Shown here: piece after piece, positions 44,879-56,800 of the stretch
Layout of the letters: each line of letters starts with the position of its first letter
Numbering within the stretch: the first letter of the stretch is position 1
Source: Dryas octopetala
Taxonomy: Eukaryota > Streptophyta > Magnoliopsida > Rosales > Rosaceae
Assembly (NCBI GenBank): GCA_963921425.1
Contig: OY992840.1
Location: forward strand, 16,346,621-16,410,620
Direction of reading: 5' to 3'
Length of the DNA stretch: 64,000 nucleotides
Position numbers and translations under genes: made by a program
The notes under the pieces: generated by a model
The model's database searches: none
The model's input: only the letters and a program-made list of their open reading frames with translations
What the model was told of the DNA's origin: nothing

Positions 44879-46870
44879 TCACTGTCTTTGAGAATGCCGC
44901 AATCTCTTGACCACAATGGAGTGATAGAACCTCTTAGTCCGAAAGAACAATGCCAGAGCAACAAGAAACCCAAAGAAAGCCACAGATGCCATGATCAGAA
45001 AAGACAACATGAAGCAGTGAGTGCCAGTGCAGGACTCATCACCTTCTCCTCCAGAGGCTTGTTTATCATATATGTACCCAATCACTCTCACAGAGAAAAT
45101 ATAAGACCCAACAGGACTGGCTATGGCAATGGTGTTGAAAATAGTACCCATGTGTTTTATACCAAATATTTCAGAAGTAATTGTGGGCATCAGTGACCAC
45201 TGTGACCCATAACAAATGCCCACCAGGATCGAACCCACATACAAATTCCCAGAAAACCCAGATGAAATTACAATGTGCCCAGCAGCCATGGTTGCTAGAG
45301 TGACAGCCATCAACAATGGCCTAGCCAATCCTCTGTTATGCAGCAGATAATCTGAGACAAACCCAGCTCCAAAACGACCTAGAAAGTTCCATATACTCCA
45401 TAAAGAAACAAAGGTGTTTATCTCCACTGTTGTGTAACCAAGAGATTGGCCTAATTGGCTCATGTTATTTATGGTGGCCAACCCAGAACCCATCCCACAA
45501 ATCATGGCAATAAACAACAACCAGAAATCAACGGAGCTCATGGCTCTCAAGAGGTTCATATCTTCATGATGCTCCAACGTTTGGTCATGATCTGAAGTCT
45601 CCAATTTGTCTAATAAAGTGTCACTCTCATTAGAAACTGTCACTGCAAGACTCTTTGACTCCATGTTTTGGGCTTTGATTGCAATTCCAAGGGGTGAGGC
45701 AAGCAAAAACAGAACAAGCACTATGAATGTCAAAATGCGTGCCCATAGTGAGAAAGTGAAGCTGTTTTTCAAAATGATTATGATCATGAGATAAGCAGCA
45801 ATGAGCAGAGCAAAGGCAGAGAAACCATTCAGGTACTTCTTATCATGGCCTCCTCTAAAAGATTCATATATTTTCACAAAAGGCATGAAGAAGATGGAGA
45901 CACAAGTAGGCAACAAGGCCAGCATAAGAAGGAAAGTGCTGGGCTTGTCTTGGAATAATGTCTCGTAGACTTGGACTAGTATTGCTCCACTAAGACCCAT
46001 AAATCCCTGTCCAAGAAAACATATATATGGTTCTTAGAATCTTAGTTCATAGTCATTAGCCAGCCACCAAAAGTGGAGGTATAATTCCAGCTCGGGAAAA
46101 ATGAGCTTTTGTATGTGACCACCATGTGTGACTTTTTTCTTGTCCTACATATTTATTATTTATATGTCCGTCACATATAAACTGGTATTTCTTTCGTCCT
46201 ACATACATGTTATAAGGAAAATATCATATATGATTCACACATGACATTTTTTTATACTCTACATGTAACCGTGATAAGTTTTTTTTTTTTTAAAAAGAAA
46301 ATCAATGTGATATTGTGATAAGGGAGTCTTTCCGACAGTGATAAAAAATGTGATAAGATAAACGAAACGATGTTGATAAGTACGTAAAACGACAGTACTA
46401 CCATCACTCATATCTACCTTATTGATGCCAACGATGGTCCCAGCGTAATCAGAGAAGTTGTGGACCCCAGTGACCACGTCGGCCGTGTTGAAGAAAGTCT
46501 GAGAGTGGGCGGCCAAGAACATGAACAAGCACGTAACTGCCACGGGCGGCGTGTCGACCAATCCGGCCACGGCGGCCCACAGGAAGAAGTACCCCGCGAA
46601 ACACTGGATAGCCCCTGCCACGTGCACCACCCAGGGCCCACAGGCGCGGCGGCGATCGAGTGCGACGGCGGAGTAGAGGAGTCCTGAGAGGACCCCCGCG
46701 TTGGCGCCTATGTCCTTGAAGACGGAAACCGTGTCGAGCGTTGATTGGTCGTAGCCTTGGCTCGACTTGAGCGCCGCCGAATAGATGCTGAAGGTGTACG
46801 ATGCGCCGCCGGCGCACTGGATCCATATCCCAGCCGCTGTGGCTGTCCACCTGCTGCTCAGCCTATCCAT
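44879..46870 (-). CDS. NFD4-like / nodulin-like MFS transporter, tandem copy 2
   Basis: Paralogue of 39806-41835 with the same two-exon structure: 46418-46870 and 44879-46006; 526 residues. Nodulin-like N-terminal half: RWTATAAGIWIQCAGGASYT, QSTLDTVSVFKDIGANAGVL, HSQTFFNTADVVTGVHNFSD and YAGTIVGINKGFMGLSGAIL. Major-facilitator C-terminal half: FWLLFIAMICGMGSGLATIN, WNFLGRFGAGFVSDYLLHNR, CYGSQWSLMPTITSEIFGIK and YIFSVRVIGYIYDKQASGG. About twelve membrane segments; the central loop is rich in Glu/Asp/Ser. Exon 1 is markedly GC-rich (for example 46540-46740) compared with exon 2, unlike copy 1. The ATG at 46870 matches the family N-terminus. Substrate unknown. Confidence 0.9.
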
Positions 46871-47587
46871 CTCTCTGTGAAAGCTCTCAGCTCACCCTTA
46901 TTCCATTTTTGATTGCTTTGCCACCGTTCTTTTCTCTCTTTTTTTTTTTTATTCCAATTTTCTGGGCCACGTCGATAATAATTGCGAGTTAGGTGTCAAT
47001 AAACATCAATTCTCAAAATCACTACGTGACATTAATGTGACAGTTCACACTTTACCTAATTTATTTATAATGAAATAAATCATACATATGAGAGAAAATC
47101 AGTTAAAACAAAGTGTAAATGACGTCACATTACCACATGAAATCGCACTAACAATCACAAACTTTACAGTGCAGTTTTGTACTTTTGTTTGCTTGATTTT
47201 TCTGGTTAGGGAAGTTAAGTTTCAATAGTTAAGTTATCCACCAATTAAGTAATCTTTGTTTTCTTAATCTGACCAATTAAGTAATCTTTGTATTTGTTTT
47301 CTTTGTTTGTTTTATCTCCTCTTCTGTCTTAGATTAGATAGGTCCCATATCTATATAGTATTTAATTTGCATAAGAAATTACCTTTTTTTTTTGTGGTGC
47401 ATGTTTTGTATTTGACAAATGGAAAAGGTGCCTCCATTTGTAGGTAACCTAATAAACAATTAAAGTTTATCCAATAAGATTTTAAGAGAGTCATAATCCA
47501 TTTTATAGGGCGAGGGGATAGGAAATTGTGAATATATTATGCAGGATCAAGAATATTGTTTTCTAATTAGTATAATACATTTGTAGT

Positions 47588-47680
47588 TGTTGGGTAACCC
47601 AGTTGAATTGATCGTGGAATGGCCCACTATGTAGTATGCATCCAAGTTCGATCTCTTTCCCCATCTAAAAAAAAAAAAAA
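47588..47680 (+). mobile_element. SINE-like sequence with poly(A) tail
   Basis: A short unit ends in a B-box-like AAGTTCGATCTC, then CTTTCCCCATCT and an A14 tail. TACATTT-like repeats lie just left (near 47577) and right (47684-47690) of the unit and could be a weak target-site duplication. The A box is poorly defined. Confidence 0.45.
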
Positions 47681-47689
47681 GTATACATT

Positions 47690-47975
47690 TTGATATAATG
47701 ATAAGGATTCATGACCCAAATAGAGACGTAGATAGAGGGAGAGAGAGAGAAAGAAAGGAAGAGGGCCGCAGGTTAGACTGTAGGTAGCCTTGCTAGTGGT
47801 AGGAACGGCTAGGGGTGGGGTCGGGGCTAGGGTTGGTTTTTTTTCTTTCCTGTGTAATGAGGATAGTTTTAGAATTTGAGAAGGTATGTATTGAGAAATT
47901 TGATAAATCAAAAAGTTATAGGGATGTTGAAGTGAGACACTTGGGGGTGTGAGAATAGCAGTGGTCTTTATAAAA
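47690..47975 (-). mobile_element. Truncated copy of the 49977-50784 element family
   Basis: The order GA-rich tract, GG-rich tract (GGGGCTAGGGTTGG), T run, GTGTAATGAGG, TTGAGAAATTTGATAAA, then GTGTGAGAATAGCAGTGG follows the right half of the element at 49977-50784, with many changes. Only one end is preserved. Confidence 0.6.
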
Positions 47976-48043
47976 GGATAATTAATATGTCTATTGACCA
48001 CGTTATTTAACAAAAGAATTTGGCAAAAAATATTATTGTAAAA

Positions 48044-48430
48044 GAGAGAATTATAGTAATGGTCCTCGAACTTTATCTCGAGTATCACTTTGATTCACGA
48101 ACTTATTTTTGAATTATATAGTACACGAACTTTCACCTGTATACCACTTTAGTCACCTAAATTATTTTCTGAATTATATTTTTTCGTCAAGTTTAATCAC
48201 GTATATCATGCTGGGGAAGAAAGAGGAGGTGAGTTACCATTTTTACCTTTCAAAAGAAGCTCACATGCTTGACATGTGACTAAATTGAAGGAAAAAATGG
48301 ATGAAATTGACAGAATTGATTTAAATGATACACGGGTGAAAGTTCACGTACTATAGAATTAAAAAAAACAAGTTGGTGGACCAAAGTGATACAAAAGGTA
48401 AAGTTCGAGTACCATTTTTATAATTTGCTC
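48044..48430. mobile_element. 387-bp MULE-type foldback MITE
   Basis: Ends read GAG(A/C)(G/A)AATTATA inward and continue as matching inverted arms of about 110 bp (CGAACTTTA, CACTTTG, ACGAACTT, GAACTTTCACC(T/C)GT). The flanking 10-mers TATTGTAAAA (48034-48043) and TTTTGTAAAA (48431-48440) differ at one base. Same structural class as 11865-12412, but a different sequence family. Confidence 0.8.
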
Positions 48431-49434
48431 TTTTGTAAAAATTATGTATAATCCATTAAGACATGCTTAATCTACACGTTGGATTGAGATTATCAGGTTA
48501 AGTTGGTCTTTTAACAATGCTATCCCAAATCATAAGGCAGTATTTCATAATTCATATATTAGTACATTTTAAGATTCATTTATTTTACAACAAGTAAAAT
48601 AGTAACACATGTAACGGCACACATTTGAAATTCAAATTTGATAATTTGGAACACAAAATTAGAATCCCTGACATTATTGCTTGAATAGTGACTAATGAGG
48701 TTGTTTTGCTGGGTCCCGTTGGGCGCTTGCGCTAGCCGCTAGATGATCCATTGAAACAATTCTTAAGCCCTAAATTTTGACTGGTCCTTGCGAAGACCCA
48801 AGTGCAACTCATTTACGATTAATCCATCAAATTTAGTTTGGGCCTACTGACAAAAAAACACTTGGTTTGGGCCTGTACCCTGGTTTAGGCTTAATATCAT
48901 ACAAAATTTGTATGATACTTTCAATATTCTTTTTCTTTTTTTCATTTCATATGGTCAAAAAACATTTATAGCTCAATGCCTCAATATATTTTAACATTTT
49001 TCTTGGTTTAACATTTTTTTTTTTCTGCTACACAAGTGCATAAAGGAGATCCAAGGCTGGGAACTAGGAAGGGTGGGAATGGGCCCACAGTGTCATATCA
49101 TATGGCCCAGTACGGCCTTGGGCTGTGTGTTTAACTTTGCATGATGGTTGGTTTCTGTTTGACTTTACGATGATTTCGGCGTGCCTCCCTCCAGCCACAA
49201 TAAGGTCTTGGTAATTTGATCGAGCTTGAGTTCATTCATAATTCGGCATCACCCTCATGGTCCAAACTTTAGACAAAAAGGGATCCAATGAAATTGCTAA
49301 GGCCGTATCATTTGACTTATTTATTTGTATTCTGCCTTTTCATTTTTGAGAATAAAGTAGACAAATTACTGGGAGTATGCTATGGAGTCAAATTAATTTC
49401 CTAATTCTCTCAATTCAGCTTAGATTAGAATAAT

Positions 49435-49810
49435 GAGAAATGCTAATTGCTTTGCCCTTTGTATCTTTTCTTTTCTCATGTCCATTCTACAATGTAGTGT
49501 TATGATATAAATTGTTAATTTTCTAAATCACTCTTTAAATATTATCTATGTAAAAAATTAACCAAATCGATAATTATTTAATTATCTAACTGTTATCAAA
49601 TAAGTAAACAGTGAATTTAACTATTTCCAAAACCGTTTTTATTTAATAATAGTTAGATGATTAAACAATTTTTGATTTGATTAATTTTTTGTAGAAATAA
49701 TCCATAAGGATAATGAACGATTTTAATCATAAAATTACACTACGAAATTGACATGATAAGAGAAAAAACACACATAGAAGACACAAATGAGAAGACAACT
49801 AGCAATCCTC
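49435..49810. mobile_element. Foldback MITE, family X copy 1
   Basis: Inverted arms start GAGAAATGCTAATTGC and, read inward from the right, GAGGATTGCTAGTTG. Internal segments such as TTGATTTGATTAATTTTTTG and AACTGTTATCAAATAAG recur in the element at 56211-56610. Target-site duplication not resolved. Confidence 0.7.
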
Positions 49811-49976
49811 TAAAAAACAAAAAAAGTCAAATTACACATGTTTTGAGCCCATAATTGAAATGTACCATCATCCTTCCCATTAAGTTGTAATAAAATCAAA
49901 ATCAAAATTCTTAATTTTGTCAATGATGAATTATCCCTAAATTTTCCTATTCAATTTGTTTTTTCAATTTTATATG

Positions 49977-50784
49977 AGTGCTGCTATTTGCACACCAATT
50001 CTCCTCTTACTACACACCTTTCTCCCTCATTTATTAAATTACAATTTTAACCTCTAACCAAAATGACCATAATATCCTCACTAAATCTTAGAATAACAAA
50101 ACCACACATCACCACCTTCATAACTCCAAGCCCATACCCATCACCATCTTCATAACTCTAAGCCCAAACCCATCGCCACCTTGTCGGCATCACCCTTATT
50201 GCTGGCGGGTTCGTCGGCCTTCCTTTCTCTCTCTTTCCTTCTCTATCTCTTTCCTTTTTTTCTCTTTCTTCCTCTCCTTCTCTTTCTCCATATTCTTTCT
50301 TGCTGAGAAAGAGGGGTGGGTAGACTCTCCCCCCAACCTAGCTTAGTTTCCCCCCTCGCCCAGCCCCAGCTCGGCCTACCCCCACCCACCAACCCAACCC
50401 ATCCCCGCGCCCACCCAGCCTCACCGATGTCTACGGCGAAGTCCATTGATCGGAGAAAGAGAATGGCAGTGAGCAAAGAGAGAAAGGGAAAGAGAGAGAG
50501 AAGAGAGGAGAGATGATAGATAGGGAAATAGAGAGAAAAAGAGAGAGGAGAGAAGAGTGAGTGGGAAGGAGAGGAAGGGAGGCCGGCCAGTGATAGTGGC
50601 AGGAGTCGGCATCGGAGCTGGGGCTGGGCTGGCTAGGTTTTGGTTTTGGTTTTTTTGTTTTTTTTTGTGTGTGTGTATGTGTAAATGAGGGTATATTGAA
50701 TTTTTTGTGAGTGTGTTTTGAGAAATTAAAAAAAAAAAAAAAGCGTGTGTAGTGAAAGAAAGTGGGTGTGCAAATAGCAACACT
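49977..50784. mobile_element. ~0.8-kb element with TIRs AGTGYTGCTATTTGCACACC
   Basis: Left end AGTGCTGCTATTTGCACACC, and right end read inward AGTGTTGCTATTTGCACACC. Arms stay related for about 80 bp. The centre is strongly strand-asymmetric: CT-rich then C-rich, then AG-rich then G-rich. Reading frames on both strands here are low-complexity and unlikely to be genes. Target-site duplication not resolved. Confidence 0.75.
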
Positions 50785-50988
50785 GTTTCATGACGGCGGC
50801 AGATCGATGCCACCCAACGACGGCGGCAGATCGATGCCAAGAAGCAACGACGTTCCGGCCAATTTTCGGCAAACTCGACGGTGACTCAACTCAATTATGG
50901 TATTTTCCTACTCCTTTAATCAAGAGCTTTCTTGTTCCTATGGTCTTGCTAGTCAATTTTTAGGGTTTGAAATTGTGATTTTCTGTGA

Positions 50989-51228
50989 CTGTTGGTCTCT
51001 ACATATAATGCCTATCACACCCATTACAGGAACAACAAGAGCATTTTTTATGAAGACCCTCCAGGTTGCGTGACTTTGAGAAACAGAGTTTTTGGTGCCT
51101 GGGTAGCTTTCATTTTCCTCAACACAATAGTTATTGAGTTCTACTATGTTTCCTATTCCAGAGCCATGGAAAGCTTCTAGTCATATGGTGGAGGATAGGC
51201 TTCTATTGGTCTAGGAACTTCCAAATGA
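50989..51228 (+). pseudogene. DUF1218 (MWL/DEAL-type) membrane protein, C-terminal remnant
   Basis: The frame reads TYNAYHTHYRNNKSIFYEDP, then PGCVTLRNRVFGAWVAFIFL and IEFYYVSYSRAMESF, matching the C-terminus of plant DUF1218 four-span proteins (NAYHT, then VRKGVFAAGAAF, then FYYVSYSRA). Two in-frame stops (51178 and 51196) break the tail, which reads on as SYGGG and ASIGLGTSK. Upstream exons are missing. DUF1218 proteins act in cell-wall lignin and leaf symmetry in Arabidopsis. A duplicated ACGACGGCGGCAGATCGATG lies just upstream (near 50792 and 50818). Confidence 0.8.
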
Positions 51229-51794
51229 GGTCATTAATGAGATTGATCAAATTGATCATCATCATGATCATGTTTTGTCTTAATTACTTTCTCCAACAAC
51301 CATCACATAATTAATTAATTATTCTTTTAGTCAAATACTGATATAATACAAAGTTGTTTGATATAGAAAGCCTAAGTTTAAAAAAGAAAGAAAAAAAGAT
51401 AAACCACTTTTATATAACTATATTCTATTTTGGGCTGTTTCATGAATCATATGTCATTATTGACTCTCTCTTTTCTGAGTAGCAATAGGTGATTGTTACT
51501 GCCGGTAGGTGATTGTTACTATTCGATAGTAACAATTATATTTACCATTAAAACGCAAAAGATTATGGATGCCTCATCTTGATTTTTTGTGTTTTATGTT
51601 GGTTATTATTTAACATGTTTATGGAATTAAAAATACATAAATTATGATTTTTTTGATAGTTTGTGTACCAATTGGCACTGAAATGAAGAAAAAAAGTGGC
51701 ATTTAAAAAAAGCGCATTGTAGCGCGCTACAGTAACAGTGTTATTGTAGTACTAAATTTTTAAAAAGTAGGCCGTTACAGTAGTTCACTACAGC
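51229..51794. other. AT-rich intergenic stretch
   Basis: No gene seen. It contains a duplicated AGGTGATTGTTACT (near 51486 and 51506) and a GC-rich GTAGCGCGCTACAGTA patch near 51718. Confidence 0.5.
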
Positions 51795-53016
51795 CACTAC
51801 TAAAAAACGGGTCATAAAGCACTGTCTAGAGCAGTGCCCTTAGGCATTAAAGAGCACGGTACTCTATGGCCTATAGCCTTTGGCCACTGTTTGGCCACAG
51901 ATTTATAGGAAATGGTCATTGTAGGGGTCTCTAATGCTATTCAACACTATGTAGTCCAGCCGTGGCTCAATTGTGAGTGGGTCCCACATGCTTTTGCACT
52001 GCCCTATTGTATGTCTTAAGCAGTCACAAATTTCTTGGATATTGCACTAACCATGGTCAATCCCTTTTTATGTTTTCTTAACTATCATTATCTAATTAAA
52101 ATTAATATTATTTAAAATACAAATACCCAAGAATCCCCAAACCCCATATGCAGGAACCTCCCCCACCTTCGCCCATTTTCAGCGGTGACTTAAAGTCGTT
52201 GGACTTTGGCATTAGCGTGACTCAAAATTTTGTGAGAACACTATATCGAAGACTTCCATATTAAGTAGTAGTTGTGGTGAGCCAAGGAGGTGTCGGGAGA
52301 ATCACCAATTAGCCATAGTAGTGTGGGAAACTAGGCGGCGACGAGTTTGAGCTATTTCCAGCATTGGAAGGTGGTGGTGTCATCGACGTTCTCTAAATCG
52401 TGGACTTTCGAGTGGTGTCGCACAAGGAGATTCGGTGCAGCAATGATGCGAGGCGGCATCTAGGAATTGCCAACAATAGGTTAATGAAGAAAAATATGGG
52501 GTAAGAAGAAGACGAGCAAATAGCTTGGAGTAGTACCTGGGCGAATGATCCAGTATCTGCAGCAAGATGTACACAAGTGGTGGGGATGAGGCTAAGAGAG
52601 GTTATAATAGGAGTGAGCTGAGAAGTCAAGTATTTGAAATTAAAATCTCCAGCAACCCGCCCAATCCCATCTGCATCAATTGCATCAACCCCTCCCTTCC
52701 CCCCTAATCTTTAGATTAGTATTTGAATACTTATTTTCAACTTTTTTTTAAAATTTAATATTAAAAAATTTCAAATCAGTGCCTAATTGAGAATAAATTT
52801 ATTTTTTTATTTGAAATGAATGTCTGAATGTCAGGGGCCGATAGAAGAAGCCTGATAACATTTCTAAATGGGCACGGTACAGTAGCGGAAAATTGATTGG
52901 GCACCCTCAATCGGTGTCTTATATGAGATTGCACATCTATTTTTATTCAACTGTGTCCTATGTATCGACGGTGGCTATTAAACAGTGCCATATGCCCAAT
53001 TTTTTTTTAAGTAGTG
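51795..53016. mobile_element. Non-autonomous CACTA (En/Spm) transposon, 3-bp TSD AGC
   Basis: The left terminus is CACTACTAAAAAACGGG. The right terminus read inward is CACTACTTAAAAAAAAATTGGG. Direct 3-bp repeats AGC flank it at 51792-51794 and 53017-53019. Subterminal repeats of the type CAGTGCC/GGCACTG occur near both ends. At 1222 bp it has no transposase frame, so it depends on an autonomous relative. Confidence 0.9.
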
Positions 53017-53019
53017 AGC

Positions 53020-53857
53020 AGGTGGGCCAGATAAACAGTAGATTTTTTTGAAAAAACCCAAATATTTATTTGACGTTAATAAAGGAGAGAAAATAATTGG
53101 GTTCCGACCCGTTTAATGACACAAAGGTTGAGCCACCGTGGCTCCAAAAGCTGAGGCAGGGAACGTGGAGACACATGGACGCCACACGCCCCAAGCTTTG
53201 ACGCACGTGCACATCCGGACAATTTCGACGGTTAACCCTCCCTCATGTGACGACAAGCTTTCGAATGGCGTCATATACAAAACGCAAAGCTTTGGCCACC
53301 GTTACGACATCAACGACATTAAAATAAGGCATTCCCAAGAAGAAAGAGGCCAAAGCGGTACGGCGTGAACGAGCCCTTCGGTCTAAACCGACCCATTGCA
53401 TGGCCAATCCCATCGTGGCTTTTATTATTATTCAAACTAAAACCCATTAAACAATTAATTAAACCGGATTATTAAACGCGGGAATGATTAAACAATTGGC
53501 GGGAAAGATTAAACTATAACCCCCGAGAAGGTTCTCAACTCCACGCCCCTACGTGCCACGTGGACAAAAGAGGCAAAAGGGAAGTCCCTTTTGGTGGCGT
53601 GCTTTCCACGCTTCTATTGAAGCGCGTGGGGGTGGTTATAACGTGGCAATCGTCATGAAAAATATATATAAACAAAATAGTTTAAAAAATTGGTCTCCTC
53701 CAGGTAGGTTAGCTCTGACTCTGAGGAACAGAGGGGGGAGGTGGTCTGTGTCTTCAAAATCGGACCTGTTAAAATCCCTAGATCCTCACAATGCCAAACT
53801 TCCCCTTCTCTTTCTCAACCTTCATGGTGCTGAAACGACATCGTCGTCTCACGCTGG
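53020..53857. promoter_or_regulatory. BRUTUS-like gene promoter and leader
   Basis: Upstream region of the BTSL gene. A palindromic G-box CACGTG lies at 53557-53562 inside GCCACGTGGAC, and a second ACGTGG core at 53641-53646. A TATA-like AATATATATAAA lies at 53661-53672, about 190 bp before the ATG. In Arabidopsis BTSL genes are iron-deficiency induced through bHLH factors, which bind E/G-boxes, so these sites are candidates. 53100-53400 has no clear gene. Confidence 0.5.
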
Positions 53858-56800
53858 ATGGGCGGCGGCGGCGACTCTTCCAAATGCCTCCCCCCGAAGA
53901 AAAATGAGACCCTGCCGGAGTCCTCCTCCTCTTCGTCGGCGGCGCGTGTGCCACTCGTTCAGACGCCAATACTCTTGATCGTCTGCTTCCACAAGGCGAT
54001 GCGAACCGAACTCGCCAATCTCCGTCACGTGACCATCGCCGCCTTGGAGAGTAATACTGGTGCCTCTCAGGGCCGCGATTTTGTTCTCGAGCTTCTGCGA
54101 CGGTTTCAGTTCCTCAAGCTCGCTTATAAGTACCACTGCGTTGCAGAGGACGAGGTATCGATCGATCTGCTCGATCGAAGTTTTGGAATTAATTGGCTAA
54201 TTAACACTACTTTGAGTAATTTTGTAATTTAATTTGCTTAATTGTACAATCTGTGATTTTGAAGTTAATTTTCTTGGCTGGCAGGTGATTTTTCTAGCGC
54301 TAGATGGACGAACGAAAAACGTGGCTTGTACATATTCGCTGGAGCACAAGAGCATAGACGGTCTGTTCGACTCCATTTTCGATCGGTTGAATGAATTGTT
54401 ACAGGAAGGTGAAATCATTTCGAAGCAGTTTCAAGAACTTGTGTTTTGCATCGGGACGCTCCAGGCTTTCATTTGCCAGCATATGCTGAAAGAAGAAGAA
54501 CAGGTCAGCTTCGCGCTTTTGGTTTCTGATCTAAAAAGCAGTGTTCTTTAAACTATGAAATTTTGGGTTGAATTTCTATTAGACTTTTTAGCAAGATACC
54601 GTATAAACTTCGACTCAATTTATATGTTACCACTTAAATTAAAAATTAAAAAAAATTATTTTTTTAATTAAATTTTATTTACAAGTTATCATTTCCATCT
54701 AAATTCTCATAAGTTTTTTAGTCTTTGAACTTGGGTGGAGAAATTTTTGCCACCTCAGCATACTTAGTGGCAAGCTCCAACCAATTACAAGTGGCCACAT
54801 GTAGAATCATTTTTTTATTTCTATTTTTTTATTTTTACAAACTTTGAAAATTAATTAAAAATAACTTTGGACTCAGAAAAATATACGAAAAATTCTTACC
54901 GACTCGTCTTGGCTAATACTAATTTACTATGGAGTTAAATTATCAATTTGCCCTCTAAGAGTTTCTAGAAAATTTAGAAAGTTCAAATTTATTTCTAAAA
55001 AATTAAAATGCTCTAGACACTTTGAAAATTTATAGGATAATTTTCTGAACTCCAAAAAATACAAGATCTGCACCATTGGTCTTCTAAAAACTAACACTAC
55101 CTTTCTCGTGAACACTTGCTACCCAAAAGACCTCTCGGTTTTAGAGGAAATAAATTCAAGAAAAATTCTACAATTTTCATAAAATCTCGAAAGAATTCTC
55201 TAAAACAGGTTTTTGGTAATTTCCAAAATATTTTTTAGAATTCTTCTGAGACTTTACGGAAATTCTATAATTTTTATAGAATTTATTTTATGGCAGGAAA
55301 TTTATTTTTAATTTTTTTTAAAAAGAAATTTGAACTTCTCAAATTTTCTGGAAACTCTCAGAGGGTAAATTGGTAATTTGACTCTATAGTAAATTAGTAT
55401 TAGTCAAGACGAGTCCATAAAAATTTTTTGTGTATTTTTCTGAATCCGAAGCTATTTTTAATTAATTTTAAAGTTTATAAAAAAATAAAAATAAAAATAA
55501 AAAAATGGTTGTACATGTGGCCACTTGTAACTGGTTGGGCCTTGTCCTTGCCACTCAGCATGCTGAGGTGGCAAAAGCTTCCCCACCCAATTTCAAAGAC
55601 CAAAAAACCCCTGAAGATTTGGATGAAGGTGGTAACTTGCAAACAAAATTTAATTCTGGAGACAACTTGTTTCAATTTTTAATTTAAGTGGTAACATACA
55701 AATTGAGTCAAAGTACATGTAGTATCTTGTTAAAAAGCCTTTCTATTATTGAAAGCACTTTTGGAAAGTGACTTTTGAATTTTAAGAAACGTGAAAATTT
55801 GTTTGGTATTAGTACACAAAAACAGTAAAAATAAGGATATGTCTTAGGTGTTCTACGTGGTAGTCTTGTGGCTCGAGTGCTTGTTCCATTACGGTTCATG
55901 GCCCACTATCAACGTCGTGATCTGTTGGTTGCGAGCCACGGGTTATGAGTTGTGGGCCCCAGACTTCGGGTCCCATAACGCAAACCACAAGTCTGGGGCC
56001 TCAATCCCATGCTAGGTTAAGGGCATTTTGTGTAGGATCCAATGTTAGTCAAGACTCTAGAGCTAGTAGTTATGCTGTTAACACGTCATCAAATTGTAAA
56101 AAGAGAGAGAAATATGAATTTTGCCTCCATTGCAAACTAAAGTAAATCATTGAACAAAAAAAAACTAAAGTAAACCATTGAGTTTGTTAAAAAAAAAAAA
56201 AAAAAAAAAAGAGAATGTTATCCACCTTTTTCAATTTACTTTTTTCACAGACTTTTTATTATTATTATTCTTATTCCGCAATGTATTTTTATAATCAAAA
56301 TTGTTTATTTTTTAGATTATTCTATAAATATCACTTCTTCAAAAAATCAACCAAATTAAAAAAATTTTGGTTATGTAACCGTGATAAAATAAACAGACTG
56401 TTTTGGTAACAGTTTGATTGACCGTTTGTTTATTTGATAACAATTACATGACCAAATAATTTTTGATTTAGTTAATTTTTTACAGAGATAATCTTTAAAA
56501 TATGATCTAAAAAATAAATAGTTTTGATCATGAAAACATATTACGAAATGAGAATAATAAAGGAAAAGGTTGATGAAAAAGATAAATTAGAAAAGGTGAA
56601 TAGCATTGCAAAAAAAAAAAAAAAAGCCATAGAGATTTGATTGAAACTTTTTAAACCACATGCACTAAAGTAGAAAGGTTTGTTTTTGCTAAAAGCACTA
56701 AAGTAGAAAGTTGCTCATACCACAGTTTACCAAAAGTTTGACATTCGCATAATGTTATTATGGAAAAGTTCTTGGTTCATTCTAGTAACTTCAATTATAT

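Larger units (their letters stand above)
46871..49434. other. Transposon-rich intergenic stretch
   Basis: Holds the promoter of MFS copy 2, a short direct repeat near 47240-47295, a SINE-like sequence (47588-47680), a truncated MITE-like copy (47690-47975) and a MULE-type MITE (48044-48430). The rest is AT-rich. Frames here overlap the repeats and are not called. Confidence 0.55.

Noticed and set aside
46414..46850. Minus-strand frames of 75 and 133 codons within MFS copy 2 exon 1
   Set aside because: Alternative frames of a GC-rich exon. The real frame matches the nodulin-like family.
47627..48088. 153-codon minus-strand frame
   Set aside because: Runs through a SINE-like tail, a truncated element and part of a MITE. 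Low-complexity product.
50243..50840. Frames on both strands in the 50-kb repeat
   Set aside because: Low-complexity Ser/Leu/Arg/Pro products inside an inverted-repeat element.
55855..56210. Possible SINE with poly(A) tail in BTSL intron 2
   Set aside because: A GC-richer patch followed by A runs is seen, but no convincing A and B boxes or target-site duplication.
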